Shown in pieces: positions 56,429 through 64,000 of a stretch of DNA of 64,000 bases. Within the stretch, counting starts at the first letter, position 1, and each line of letters starts with the position of its first letter. Source of the stretch: Myxococcales bacterium. GTDB lineage: Bacteria > Myxococcota_A > Bradymonadia > UBA7976 > UBA1532. The notes beneath the pieces were generated by a model that made no database searches, was not told where the DNA came from, and saw only the letters and a program-made list of their open reading frames with translations. The stretch is from contig JACKDN010000022.1 of assembly GCA_020633465.1 (NCBI GenBank), forward strand, positions 62,001-126,000, given 5' to 3'. The translations under genes were made by a program, and so were the position numbers.

Positions 56429-58280
56429 GCGCGGGCCGCTCGATGAACCCGTCGAGCACCTCCATCGCCACCTTGTAGCGACCGAAGGGCGGCATCACGT
56501 ACGCCCCCTGCACGCGGTGGCGCACGGCCTCGAGCGCCTCGCGCGCGATGCGCACGCCCTCGGCCTGCCCCTCGCCGCGGGCGTCGGCCTGCTCCATGCG
56601 GCGCAGGATGTAGTCGGGCACCTGCATGCCGGGCACGTTGGCGTGCAGGAACAAGGCGTTGCGGTGGCTCGCCAGCGGGCACAGCCCCAGCATGACCGGC
56701 AGGCCCAGCGCCGCCGTGTCGTCGAGGAAGCGCTCGACCTTGTAGGGGTCGTACACCGGCTGGGTCATCACCACGTGCGCGCCCGCGTCGCGCTTCATCT
56801 CCAGCCGGCGCAGCTCGCGGTCGTAGTCGATGGCCGCCGGCTCGGCGCCGGTCGCGCACACGAACGCCGTCTTCTCGGGCATCGCCTTGCCGGACGGATC
56901 GACGCCGTGGTTGAAGCCGGTCACCACGTTCAAGAGGCCGATGCTGTCCACGTCGTAGACGGCCGTGGCGTGCGGGTACGGCCCCATCTTGGGGGGATCG
57001 CCGGTGATGACCACCAGGTTGCGCAGCCCCAGCACGTGCATGCCCAAGAGGTGCGCTTGCAGGCCCAGGAAGTTGCGGTCGCGGCAGCACACGTGCACCA
57101 GCGGCGACAGCCCCGTCGCCTCGCCCACCTTCACCGCCATCGCCACGTTGCCCATGCGCAGGCTGGCGCGCGGGCCGTCGGCGATGTTGATGGTGGTGAC
57201 CCCCGCGTCGCGCAGGGCCTCGGCCGCCCGCACCCGCTTGGCCAGGTCGAAGCCCACCGGCGGGTTCAGCTCGACGCTGCTGACGAAGCGCCCCGCGGCC
57301 AGCGCCGCCCCGAAGGCGCTCCGCTCGGCCAGCAGATCACGCGCCTCGACCACCGGCGCGGCCGGCGGCGCCGACGCGGCCTCGATGCGCGGCGTCGGCG
57401 TCCCCTCGTCCACCGCCAGCATGCGCGCCGCGTTGGCCATGCGCCGGATGTGATCCGGGTTCGTGCCGCAGCAGCCGCCGATCACCTTCACGCCGGCCTT
57501 CAACAAACGACGCGCAAACACCCCGAAGTACTCGGGGTTCGCGACGTAGATCGTCCGCCCCTCGACCACCTCGGGCCGCCCCGCGTTGGCCATCGCGATG
57601 ACGGGCTTGCCCAGCGGCACCATCGGCGTCGCCACGCGGTACAGCAGATCGGGGCCGCCGCCGCAGTTGGCGCCGATCACGTCGGCCCCGGCGGTCGCCA
57701 GGCGCCGCCCGACCTGCTCGGGCGTCAGCCCGCCCGCGCTCTTGCCGTCGGCCCCGAAGATCAGGGACGCCACGATCGGCACGTCGGTGCGATCGCGCGC
57801 CAGCCGGATGGCCAGCTCGAGCTCGGCCAGCACCTCGAACGTCTCGAGGCACACCACGTCCACGCCGCCCGCCAGCACCGCGTCGAGGTGCTCGCCCAGC
57901 GCCTGCTCGGCGCGCTCGCCGTCGATGCCGGCCAGCCCGCTCAGCGGCAGCCCCGTCGGCCCGACGCTCGCCGCGACGTAGGCCCGCCCCCCGGCCACCT
58001 CGCGCGCCAGCAGCACCGACGCCCGGTTGATGGCGGCCAGCTTGTCGACCAGCCCGTGCTTCTCGAGCCGCAGCCGGTTGGCCCCGAAGGTGTTGGTCAT
58101 CAACACCCGCGCGCCGGCCTGCAGGTACTCCTCGTGGATGCGCCGCACCAGATCCGGCTGGGTCAGCGACACCTCTTCGAAGCAGTGCGTCAGGAAGACG
58201 CCGCGCTCGTACAGCAGCGAGCCCATCGCGCCGTCGAACAGCAGCCCGCCGCGCTCGGCCATTTCGAGGAAGGGTTTCAC
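56409..58280 (-). CDS. bifunctional homocysteine S-methyltransferase / 5,10-methylenetetrahydrofolate reductase
   Basis: 623 residues. Residues 1-290 are the zinc-dependent homocysteine methyltransferase barrel, with Cys ligands in IGANCGGGPD (near 206) and GGCCGTNPDHI (near 269). Residues about 325-615 are the FAD-dependent MTHFR barrel (SVELNPPVGFD, VITGDPPKMGPY, VVMTQPVYDPYKVERFLDD). This fusion, known in many bacteria, joins two neighbouring steps: making methyltetrahydrofolate and moving a methyl group to homocysteine in the methionine cycle. No cobalamin domain is present; methyl donor specificity is unclear. The C-terminal end overlaps the MBOAT gene on the other strand by 20 nt. Confidence 0.94.
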   Translation of the reverse strand: MKPFLEMAERGGLLFDGAMGSLLYERGVFLTHCFEEVSLTQPDLVRRIHEEYLQAGARVLMTNTFGANRLRLEKHGLVDKLAAINRASVLLAREVAGGRAYVAASVGPTGLPLSGLAGIDGERAEQALGEHLDAVLAGGVDVVCLETFEVLAELELAIRLARDRTDVPIVASLIFGADGKSAGGLTPEQVGRRLATAGADVIGANCGGGPDLLYRVATPMVPLGKPVIAMANAGRPEVVEGRTIYVANPEYFGVFARRLLKAGVKVIGGCCGTNPDHIRRMANAARMLAVDEGTPTPRIEAASAPPAAPVVEARDLLAERSAFGAALAAGRFVSSVELNPPVGFDLAKRVRAAEALRDAGVTTINIADGPRASLRMGNVAMAVKVGEATGLSPLVHVCCRDRNFLGLQAHLLGMHVLGLRNLVVITGDPPKMGPYPHATAVYDVDSIGLLNVVTGFNHGVDPSGKAMPEKTAFVCATGAEPAAIDYDRELRRLEMKRDAGAHVVMTQPVYDPYKVERFLDDTAALGLPVMLGLCPLASHRNALFLHANVPGMQVPDYILRRMEQADARGEGQAEGVRIAREALEAVRHRVQGAYVMPPFGRYKVAMEVLDGFIERPAPKTGSR

Positions 58281-58380
58281 GGGGGCGGGAGTCTAGTGGA
58301 ACCCGTGGCGCCGGGTCGAGGGCCGCGCGCGGCCGGCCCCGGGGCGGGCGACCGCGGCGCGACCCCTTCGGACGAACGCG

Positions 58381-58408
58381 TTGAATTCTGGGCTCGGCCG
58401 CGTATGAT
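58381..58408 (+). promoter_or_regulatory. sigma-70-like promoter, start codon 9 nt after the -10
   Basis: TTGAAT (58381-58386), 16-nt spacer, TATGAT (58403-58408), GTG at 58418. The -10 matches five of six positions. No Shine-Dalgarno fits, so a leaderless transcript is likely for the phosphoesterase operon. Confidence 0.55.
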
Positions 58409-58417
58409 GCGCGCGCC

Positions 58418-60841
58418 GTGACGCCCTCCCCCCGCCATACCGCGCCGCCCCTGCCGTCCGCGCTGCTGCCGCTGGTCGTCGCCCTCGCGACGCTGGTCGG
58501 CTGCCTCGAGACGCAGGAGGGCGCGCCGAAGCCGCCGCCGTCCAAGCCCGTGCAGCTGACCTTCCTGCACACCTCGGACTGGCACTCGCGCCTGCTGCCC
58601 TACGATCTGCAGCTGGCCGCCACCGACCGCCGCCTCATCCAGAGCTACGCGCCCGAGTCGCCGATCCTGTCGGCGGGCGATCCCCTGGTGCAGATCGGCG
58701 GCCTGGCCCGCATCGCCACGCTCGTCAAGCGCGAGCGCGCCCGCAGCGAGAACGTCGTGTGGGTCGACAGCGGCGACTGCTTCCAGGGCGCCCCGATCTT
58801 CAACGCCTTCAACGGCGAGGTCGAGATCCGCGCGCTGTCCCGGCTGGGCGCCGACGCGGTCGTCATCGGCAACCACGAGTTCGACAAGGGCCTCGACAAC
58901 CTGGCCAACCAGCTCGAGTCCTGGGCCACCTACCCCATCCTCGCGGCGAACTATCAGTGGGAGCGCGACGTGAAGGGCGCCGAGACGATGGCGCGCATCA
59001 CGAAGCCCTACGTCATCGTCAACGTGGGCGGGCTGAAGGTCGGCATCATCGGCATGGCCAACCTGTCGTCGCTCAACAGCATCGGCGAGGGCACCAACTC
59101 GCTGGGCGTGCAGCCCCTCGACGAGATCGAGACGGTGCAGTTCTACATCGACCAGCTCGCCGGCACGGTGGATCTCATCGGCGTCACCAGCCACATGGGG
59201 CTGACCGGCAACGGCGAGCGCGCCGAGGACTACGAGGTCATCGACGGCACCGTCGGGCTCGACTTCGTCTTCGGCGGCCACCTGCACGTCGTGCTCGACC
59301 CCCCGCAGGTGCGCCAGGACAAGGCCGGCCGCCCGGTGGTGCTGACGCACTCGGGCGCCTTCATGAAGTACCTCGGGCGCCTCGACGTGGTGGTCGAGGA
59401 CTCGGGCGACCCCTACTTCGGCTACGAGATCACCAGCCACCGCTACCGGCTGTTCCCCATCGACGACAGCATCACGCCGGACCCCGACACCATCCGCTTC
59501 CTCGAGCCCTACATCCTCGAGCTGAACCGGCAGCTGGATCTCACCCGCATCATCGCTTACGCGCCGCGCCTGGTGCCGCGCTTCGGGCGCGAGAAGGCCA
59601 ACAGCGAGCTCGGCAACATCGCCGCCGAGTCGATGGCCGATCGCCGCGGCGTGCAGGCCGACTTCGCGCTGACCAACACGCTGGGCATCCGCACCGACAT
59701 CATCCAGGGGCCGATCACCCAGGACCAGATGTTCAATGTGTTCCCGTTCGATAACTTCGTGACCAAGATGTTCATGAGCGGGCGCGAGATCTGCGAGATG
59801 ATGACCTTCGTCGCGCGCCGGTCGGCCGGCCGCGGCTGCCAGCCCCAGGCGCAGTTCAGCGATCGCGTCCACCTCAAGCTCAACTGCGTGGTCGACCGGC
59901 CCGAGTGCAGCTTCGCCAGCGAGGTGGCCGTGCGCGATCAGGCGGCCTACAACGCCTGCCGCGAGGCCGGCGGCACCGCCACCCAATGCGACGTGCCCAC
60001 GCGCACGCCGATGGATCCGCTGCGCATCTACGAGGTGGCCGTCAACGACTACATCGCCGGCGGCGGCTCGGGCTTCCGGGTGCTGAAGTTCAACAACTCG
60101 AAGATCCCGACCGACATCAGCATCCGCGAGGCGGTCAGCGATCGCTTCCAGAGCTTCCCCACGTGCAGCGAGCTGTGCCTGGCCAACTGCCAGGCGCAGG
60201 GCGACATCGAGTGCGTCGAGCGCATCGAGTCGGGGCCCCTGGTGGCCAGCGGCTGCGAGGCGCTGACCAACTGCTTCGGCGACGTCACGCGCTACCGCGA
60301 TCGCTTCTGCGAGGGGCGGCCCGAGCGGGATCCGCGCGACTTCTGCGATCAGTTCCAGCCCGCCTTCGCCGGCGTCACGCCGACCGAGGCGCAGGCGGTG
60401 TGGCTGAACCCGCTGAAGGCCTGGTGCGACCAGGTCGACGTCCTGGCGCGGCTGGCCGCGCAGGGCAACGCGGTCGAGATCGAGGACGACTGCTTCCTGG
60501 CCGATCTGATCGTCAGCCAGGCCGCGGCCAGCGCGGCGCCGGTCGAGGAGGTCGCGCTGGCGGCCGACACGGTCATCCGCGGCCTGGGCATCGAGCCGCT
60601 GAGCGATCGGTGCCAGTGCCGGGTCGACGCGCTGGTGTCGGCCGACGCCGAGTGCCGCGAGCTGTCGTGCGTCATCGGCCAGGCCGACGACCGCCTCGAG
60701 GCCCAGCTGTTCGAGACCTTCGAGGGGGCGCGCGACGCCTTCGAGTCGGTGTCGGGCGATCTGTGCGCCGAGCAGGCCATCGCCGCCGGCTGCGATCTCG
60801 AGGATCTGCGCGGCGTGCGCAACGACGAGGTGCCGAATTGA
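58418..60841 (+). CDS. 5'-nucleotidase-like phosphoesterase lipoprotein with Cys-rich tail
   Basis: 807 residues, GTG start. The lipobox LATLVGC puts the lipidated Cys near 29. The metallophosphoesterase motifs are complete: HTSDWHS near 52, VDSGDCFQG near 116, IGNHEFDKG near 150, and GGHLHVVL near 287. A 5'-nucleotidase C-terminal domain follows (about 390-540; LTNTLGIRTDIIQG, FPFDNFVTKMF), as in UshA and related enzymes that release phosphate from nucleotides in the periplasm. It contains a cysteine-rich insertion and ends in a 260-residue extension with many cysteines (FPTCSELCLANCQAQGDIEC, DRCQCRVDAL), not known from the standard family. The stop overlaps the next gene. Confidence 0.88.
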   Translation: MTPSPRHTAPPLPSALLPLVVALATLVGCLETQEGAPKPPPSKPVQLTFLHTSDWHSRLLPYDLQLAATDRRLIQSYAPESPILSAGDPLVQIGGLARIATLVKRERARSENVVWVDSGDCFQGAPIFNAFNGEVEIRALSRLGADAVVIGNHEFDKGLDNLANQLESWATYPILAANYQWERDVKGAETMARITKPYVIVNVGGLKVGIIGMANLSSLNSIGEGTNSLGVQPLDEIETVQFYIDQLAGTVDLIGVTSHMGLTGNGERAEDYEVIDGTVGLDFVFGGHLHVVLDPPQVRQDKAGRPVVLTHSGAFMKYLGRLDVVVEDSGDPYFGYEITSHRYRLFPIDDSITPDPDTIRFLEPYILELNRQLDLTRIIAYAPRLVPRFGREKANSELGNIAAESMADRRGVQADFALTNTLGIRTDIIQGPITQDQMFNVFPFDNFVTKMFMSGREICEMMTFVARRSAGRGCQPQAQFSDRVHLKLNCVVDRPECSFASEVAVRDQAAYNACREAGGTATQCDVPTRTPMDPLRIYEVAVNDYIAGGGSGFRVLKFNNSKIPTDISIREAVSDRFQSFPTCSELCLANCQAQGDIECVERIESGPLVASGCEALTNCFGDVTRYRDRFCEGRPERDPRDFCDQFQPAFAGVTPTEAQAVWLNPLKAWCDQVDVLARLAAQGNAVEIEDDCFLADLIVSQAAASAAPVEEVALAADTVIRGLGIEPLSDRCQCRVDALVSADAECRELSCVIGQADDRLEAQLFETFEGARDAFESVSGDLCAEQAIAAGCDLEDLRGVRNDEVPN

Positions 60842-62439
60842 TGCGCCGTTCGGCCGCCGCGCTGTGCGCCCTGGCCCTCGGCCTCGCGGCGCCGGGCTGC
60901 GTCTCGGACGAGGCCGCCGACGAGGTGCTGCCCGGCACCATCGCCTGGTTCGACATCGCGTTCAGCAACGACACGCTGCGCGGCGAGCCGGACAGCCCGC
61001 TCGACTTCCCCAGCGCCGTCCCCGCGCGCGCCACCATGAAGCTGGTGGCGCGCGACGCCTACGGCCAGGTGGCGCGGGGCTACGAGGGCGTCGCCCGCAT
61101 CACCGTCGAGCCCGGTGAGATCGTCGGGCAGGGCAACGACCGCGTGAAGTTCGTGATGGGCGAGGCCACCGTGAACCTCGCCTGGCGCTTCTCGTTCGAC
61201 GAGGTGCACATCTGGGTCGAGGACGTCGGCGAAGATCCCCTCTTCGACTGCGCCGATGGCCAGGACGACGACGGCGACGGCGTCGCCGACGTGCGCGACC
61301 CCGACTGCGGCGACGGGGCCCCGGACCGCGCCGACACGGGCGATCCGGCCGACGGCACCCGCGCCACGCAGGCGACCGGCATCAGCGATCCGCTGTACTT
61401 CTCGCGTCCGCGCATCCGCGACGTGCAGTTCAGCCCGCGCTGCACGACCGACACGCCCCTCGGCGGCAAGAACGTGCTCGTCGAGACCGGCACGCTGGTG
61501 GTCACGGGCACGACGCAGTCGGGCATGTACGTGACCGACCTCACCGGCGGCGAGGGCGGCTACAACAGCCTGTATCTGTTCACCTTCTCGAACCCCGGCG
61601 ACGTGCGGCGCGGGGACCGCCTGTGCAGCATCCAGGGCAACGCGGCCGAGTTCATCGCCAACACGCAGCTGAACTTCCCCAGCTTCGTCAACGCCGACTT
61701 CGACCGGAACGGCGTCATCGAGCCCCGCGACCTGGTGCCCTGCGATCTGCCGATGCCCGAGCTGATCGGCCCGGACGCCGTGCCGCCGCCGGTGATGCTG
61801 ACCGCGGCCGCCCTCGAGGGCACGGGCGGCGAGGTGCCGCCCGACTTCTACCGCCCCTGCGGCCTCGACGGCGAAGACCTGGACATCCAGGACGGCACCA
61901 GCTGCAGCCAGGCGCGCGCGTCGATCCCCAGCGAACTCCGCCGCGAGAGCGTCATCGACTGCGCCCGCGACAACTTCGCGCTCGAGCCCTACGAGCACGC
62001 CCTGGTGGGCTTCTCGGACGCCGTGATCAGCACGCGCTTCGAGCGCTGCGACATGAACGGCGACGGCTCGATCGACCGCAGCCGCGGCAACCCCGAGGGC
62101 GTCTGCGAAGAGGACTGCAGCGACGATCCCCTGTGCACGGTGTTGCTGAACCTCGAGCAGTTCGGGCAGTTCAGCGTCGGCGTCGACTGCCAGGGCGCCG
62201 ACGGCAACTACCAGTGCGCCGGCAAGATCTTCGTCGCCACCCGCGACACGCTCGGCGGCACCGGCTACGACGCGATGGCCAGCGCGGGCACCTTCTACGG
62301 CAGCATCGTCGGCCACCTGCGGCAGCTGCAGCCCGGCGCCGGCGTGCCCTCGTCGTGGGTGGTCGAGCCCCGCTTCATCGAGGACTTCGTCCCGCCCGAC
62401 GCCCCCGCCACCCCCGATCCGGGAGGCCCCGCCCCGTGA
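60841..62439 (+). CDS. hypothetical lipoprotein with Asp-rich loops
   Basis: 532 residues; the ATG shares its A with the phosphoesterase stop (TGATG). Lipobox GLAAPGC gives a lipidated Cys near 20. An immunoglobulin-like beta domain covers about 25-130 (IAWFDIAFSNDTLRGEPDSP, VARITVEPGEIVG). A loop DCADGQDDDGDGVADVRDPD resembles the calcium-binding thrombospondin-type-3/MopE-like repeats that are common in Myxococcota; a second such loop is CDMNGDGSIDRS. The rest is beta-rich with scattered cysteines. No catalytic motif is visible. Co-translation suggests it works with the phosphoesterase at the outer membrane. Confidence 0.78.
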   Translation: MRRSAAALCALALGLAAPGCVSDEAADEVLPGTIAWFDIAFSNDTLRGEPDSPLDFPSAVPARATMKLVARDAYGQVARGYEGVARITVEPGEIVGQGNDRVKFVMGEATVNLAWRFSFDEVHIWVEDVGEDPLFDCADGQDDDGDGVADVRDPDCGDGAPDRADTGDPADGTRATQATGISDPLYFSRPRIRDVQFSPRCTTDTPLGGKNVLVETGTLVVTGTTQSGMYVTDLTGGEGGYNSLYLFTFSNPGDVRRGDRLCSIQGNAAEFIANTQLNFPSFVNADFDRNGVIEPRDLVPCDLPMPELIGPDAVPPPVMLTAAALEGTGGEVPPDFYRPCGLDGEDLDIQDGTSCSQARASIPSELRRESVIDCARDNFALEPYEHALVGFSDAVISTRFERCDMNGDGSIDRSRGNPEGVCEEDCSDDPLCTVLLNLEQFGQFSVGVDCQGADGNYQCAGKIFVATRDTLGGTGYDAMASAGTFYGSIVGHLRQLQPGAGVPSSWVVEPRFIEDFVPPDAPATPDPGGPAP

Positions 62440-63983
62440 AGCTCTTCTCCCTTTCGTCCGCGGCCTGGGCGCTGGTGGCCGGCCTCGCGCTGGCCGCCCC
62501 GGCGCGCGCCGGCGACTTCGTCGACACGCGCCTGGTGTTCATCGCCGGCGACGACGACTTCCAGCACGACGCGGGCATCACCGTGCCGCCCAGCCAGCGG
62601 CCGGACATCGGCGATCGGGCCGGCTACACCGAGTTCTACGACGCGCGCGACGAGAGCGAGACCGGGCGCGAGAGCCGCACGCACCTGGTGCTGCACAAGG
62701 CGGCCGAGGGGTACTTCCCCGGTCTGCTGACCGAGGCGGCGCTGGTGCTCGAGCTGGATCACAGCCGGCTCTTGACCGGCGATCCGCGCTCGCTGTCCGA
62801 CGACGGCACCTACCTGCGCATCGAGAAGGCCTGGGGCGAGGGGCGGCTCGAGGTGCTGATGATGCCCTTCGACAGCGACCGCATGCGCCTCGGCTGGTAC
62901 TGGGACAACACCTGGGGCGGCAACCACGTGTTCCCGACCGCGACGCTGGTGCCGGGGCTGCAGCTGGCCTGGCGGCACACCTGGTACGGCGTGCACGTGG
63001 GCGCCAAGACGGCGCGCCAGACCTTCGTGACGCGCGATCTCGACGAGCGCAACGGGCAGATCGAGGCCTTCTACGGCGTCTTCGGCGGCGTCGAAGGCGG
63101 CAAGGCCGAGGGCGGGCTGCGTGGGCAGGTGCAGGGCGGCTTCTTCGAGAAGGGCCGCAACCCGAACGGCCCGGTGCGCGGCAAGCGGGTGGACGCCGCC
63201 GGCGTCAGCGCCCGCATCAGCTACGTCGACGGGCTGCCCTTCGGCCCCACGACCGACACGCGCCTCTACAGCGCCGATCCCCTGACGCCGTGGAACGTCT
63301 TCGAGCCCGCGGCCGAGCTGCGTTGGCGCGCGGCGGCCGAGGTGACCTACCTGACCCAGGTGCTCGAGGATCCCGACACCACCGGCGGCACCGAGGCCGA
63401 GCCGGGCCTGGCGCTGGCGATCTACGGCCGCGGCGAGCTCGGCAACGGCCGCCTGCGCGCCTTCTTCCTGCACCGCGATCTGGGCTTCCTGTTCTTCAAT
63501 CAGCCCGGCGTGCTGCGACGCTTCCAGGCGCTGCCCGACGACGTGGACACCACGCCCGAGATGGTGTTCGGCCTGGGCTACGAGCACCACCTGCCCGGCC
63601 TGCACCTGACCCCGGGCGTCACCGTCGGCCTGCAGCAGCCCGCCGCCGTCTCGAACCAGGTGCCCAACGCGGGCATCCACCAGCCCGACATCCTGTCCGG
63701 GCGCCGCACGGCGGTGTACCGCCGCGCCGACATGTTCGACGACACGGGCCTCTTGACCGGCTACTTCCTGCCCGACGACGCCGAGGTGCTGCCGGTCTAC
63801 GGCGCGCGCTTCCACCTGCAGCTCGACCTGGCCGTCGGCTTCGCGCTGCTGGCCGAGGTCACGCTGCTGCACGACGAGAACCGGGTGCTGCTCGAGCAGG
63901 ACGCGCTGCAGGTGAACTCGGTGCGGACCTTCGACGATCCGCTCACGGTCGGCGGCGCGTTCATGGCGCGCGCGGAGTTCTGA
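62436..63983 (+). CDS. predicted outer-membrane beta-barrel protein
   Basis: 515 residues, GTG overlapping the lipoprotein stop (GTGA) after GGGAGG. Signal peptide with site near ARAGD. The mature chain alternates polar and hydrophobic residues through many strands (LLTEAALVLELDHSRLL, AWRHTWYGVHVGAKTARQTF, MVFGLGYEHHLPGLHLTPGV) and ends in Phe (MARAEF), as barrels do. It is cysteine-free. No transporter family is recognised. It closes the three-gene phosphoesterase operon and may anchor or feed substrate to it. Confidence 0.78.
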   Translation: MKLFSLSSAAWALVAGLALAAPARAGDFVDTRLVFIAGDDDFQHDAGITVPPSQRPDIGDRAGYTEFYDARDESETGRESRTHLVLHKAAEGYFPGLLTEAALVLELDHSRLLTGDPRSLSDDGTYLRIEKAWGEGRLEVLMMPFDSDRMRLGWYWDNTWGGNHVFPTATLVPGLQLAWRHTWYGVHVGAKTARQTFVTRDLDERNGQIEAFYGVFGGVEGGKAEGGLRGQVQGGFFEKGRNPNGPVRGKRVDAAGVSARISYVDGLPFGPTTDTRLYSADPLTPWNVFEPAAELRWRAAAEVTYLTQVLEDPDTTGGTEAEPGLALAIYGRGELGNGRLRAFFLHRDLGFLFFNQPGVLRRFQALPDDVDTTPEMVFGLGYEHHLPGLHLTPGVTVGLQQPAAVSNQVPNAGIHQPDILSGRRTAVYRRADMFDDTGLLTGYFLPDDAEVLPVYGARFHLQLDLAVGFALLAEVTLLHDENRVLLEQDALQVNSVRTFDDPLTVGGAFMARAEF

Positions 63984-63986
63984 GCG

Positions 63987-64000
63987 GTGCGACTGCTGCT
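63987..64000 (+). CDS. possible start of a further gene, cut by the window edge
   Basis: A GTG 3 nt after the barrel gene stop opens V-R-L-L-L, the look of a signal peptide, but only 14 bases remain. Continuation of the operon is plausible. Confidence 0.2.

Overview
The window is very GC-rich (roughly three quarters G+C by eye). It carries a gene set typical of a predatory or social delta-type bacterium, most likely Myxococcota. Markers are an ECF sigma/FecR pair, a Ser/Thr kinase fused to a SUMF1-fold domain, PilZ, PEGA and FHA/zinc-ribbon proteins, a minor-pilin/PilY1 operon, a 13-haem cytochrome, an RTX lipoprotein, two soluble histidine kinases and many lipoproteins. This placement is an inference from gene content; no rRNA, tRNA, CRISPR array, insertion sequence or prophage was seen.

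Layout. 1-3100: a frame-disrupted secreted or outer-membrane gene leading into an ECF sigma factor and FecR regulator. 3149-9801: kinase-SUMF1, an unknown DNA-binding-like protein, a frame-disrupted TPR-like exported protein and a PilZ protein. 9806-18119 (minus strand): a PEGA protein, then a polycistron FimT-PilV-PilW-PilX-PilY1-lipoprotein for type IV pilus minor pilins. 18296-23314: four overlapping genes (beta-barrel, 13-haem cytochrome, lipoprotein, FadL-like barrel). 23315-25824: thioredoxin/MsrA-like protein and release factor 3. 26047-29280: a large lipoprotein with RTX repeats followed by fourteen 29-residue cysteine-rich repeats. 29616-32859: a PLP enzyme fused in frame to a Tat-signal gluconate-dehydrogenase-like subunit, then a GMC oxidoreductase. 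32981-39864: MurJ, a membrane protein, a UbiB-like kinase and DNA polymerase I. 39911-50919: two histidine kinases surrounding a TPR/HEAT lipoprotein, a CHAT-like/AAA-like fusion, two FHA proteins and two small exported proteins. 50996-56428: HTTM-TPR operon with an LpxH-like phosphoesterase, then an SGNH/MBOAT acyl-transfer pair. 56409-58280: homocysteine methyltransferase/MTHFR fusion. 58418-63983: a 5'-nucleotidase-like lipoprotein, a second lipoprotein and a beta-barrel in one operon.

Genes are packed into operons in which stop and start codons overlap (ATGA, GTGA, TTGA, TGATG), often with GTG or TTG starts, so translational coupling is the rule. Sigma-70-like -35/-10 pairs with 16-17 nt spacing can be read at about ten places. 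At several of them the -10 box lies only 6-9 nt before the start codon, implying leaderless messages.

The most unusual items are: the in-frame PLP/Tat fusion with an internal Shine-Dalgarno and start; a near-identical 65-bp intergenic repeat carrying a tight G-quadruplex motif in two convergent gaps; the CHAT-like/AAA-like fusion lacking canonical catalytic residues; the RTX plus Cys-repeat lipoprotein; and the barrel/13-haem cytochrome operon. Frame disruptions near 0.8-1.1 kb and 8.2 kb may be assembly indels.
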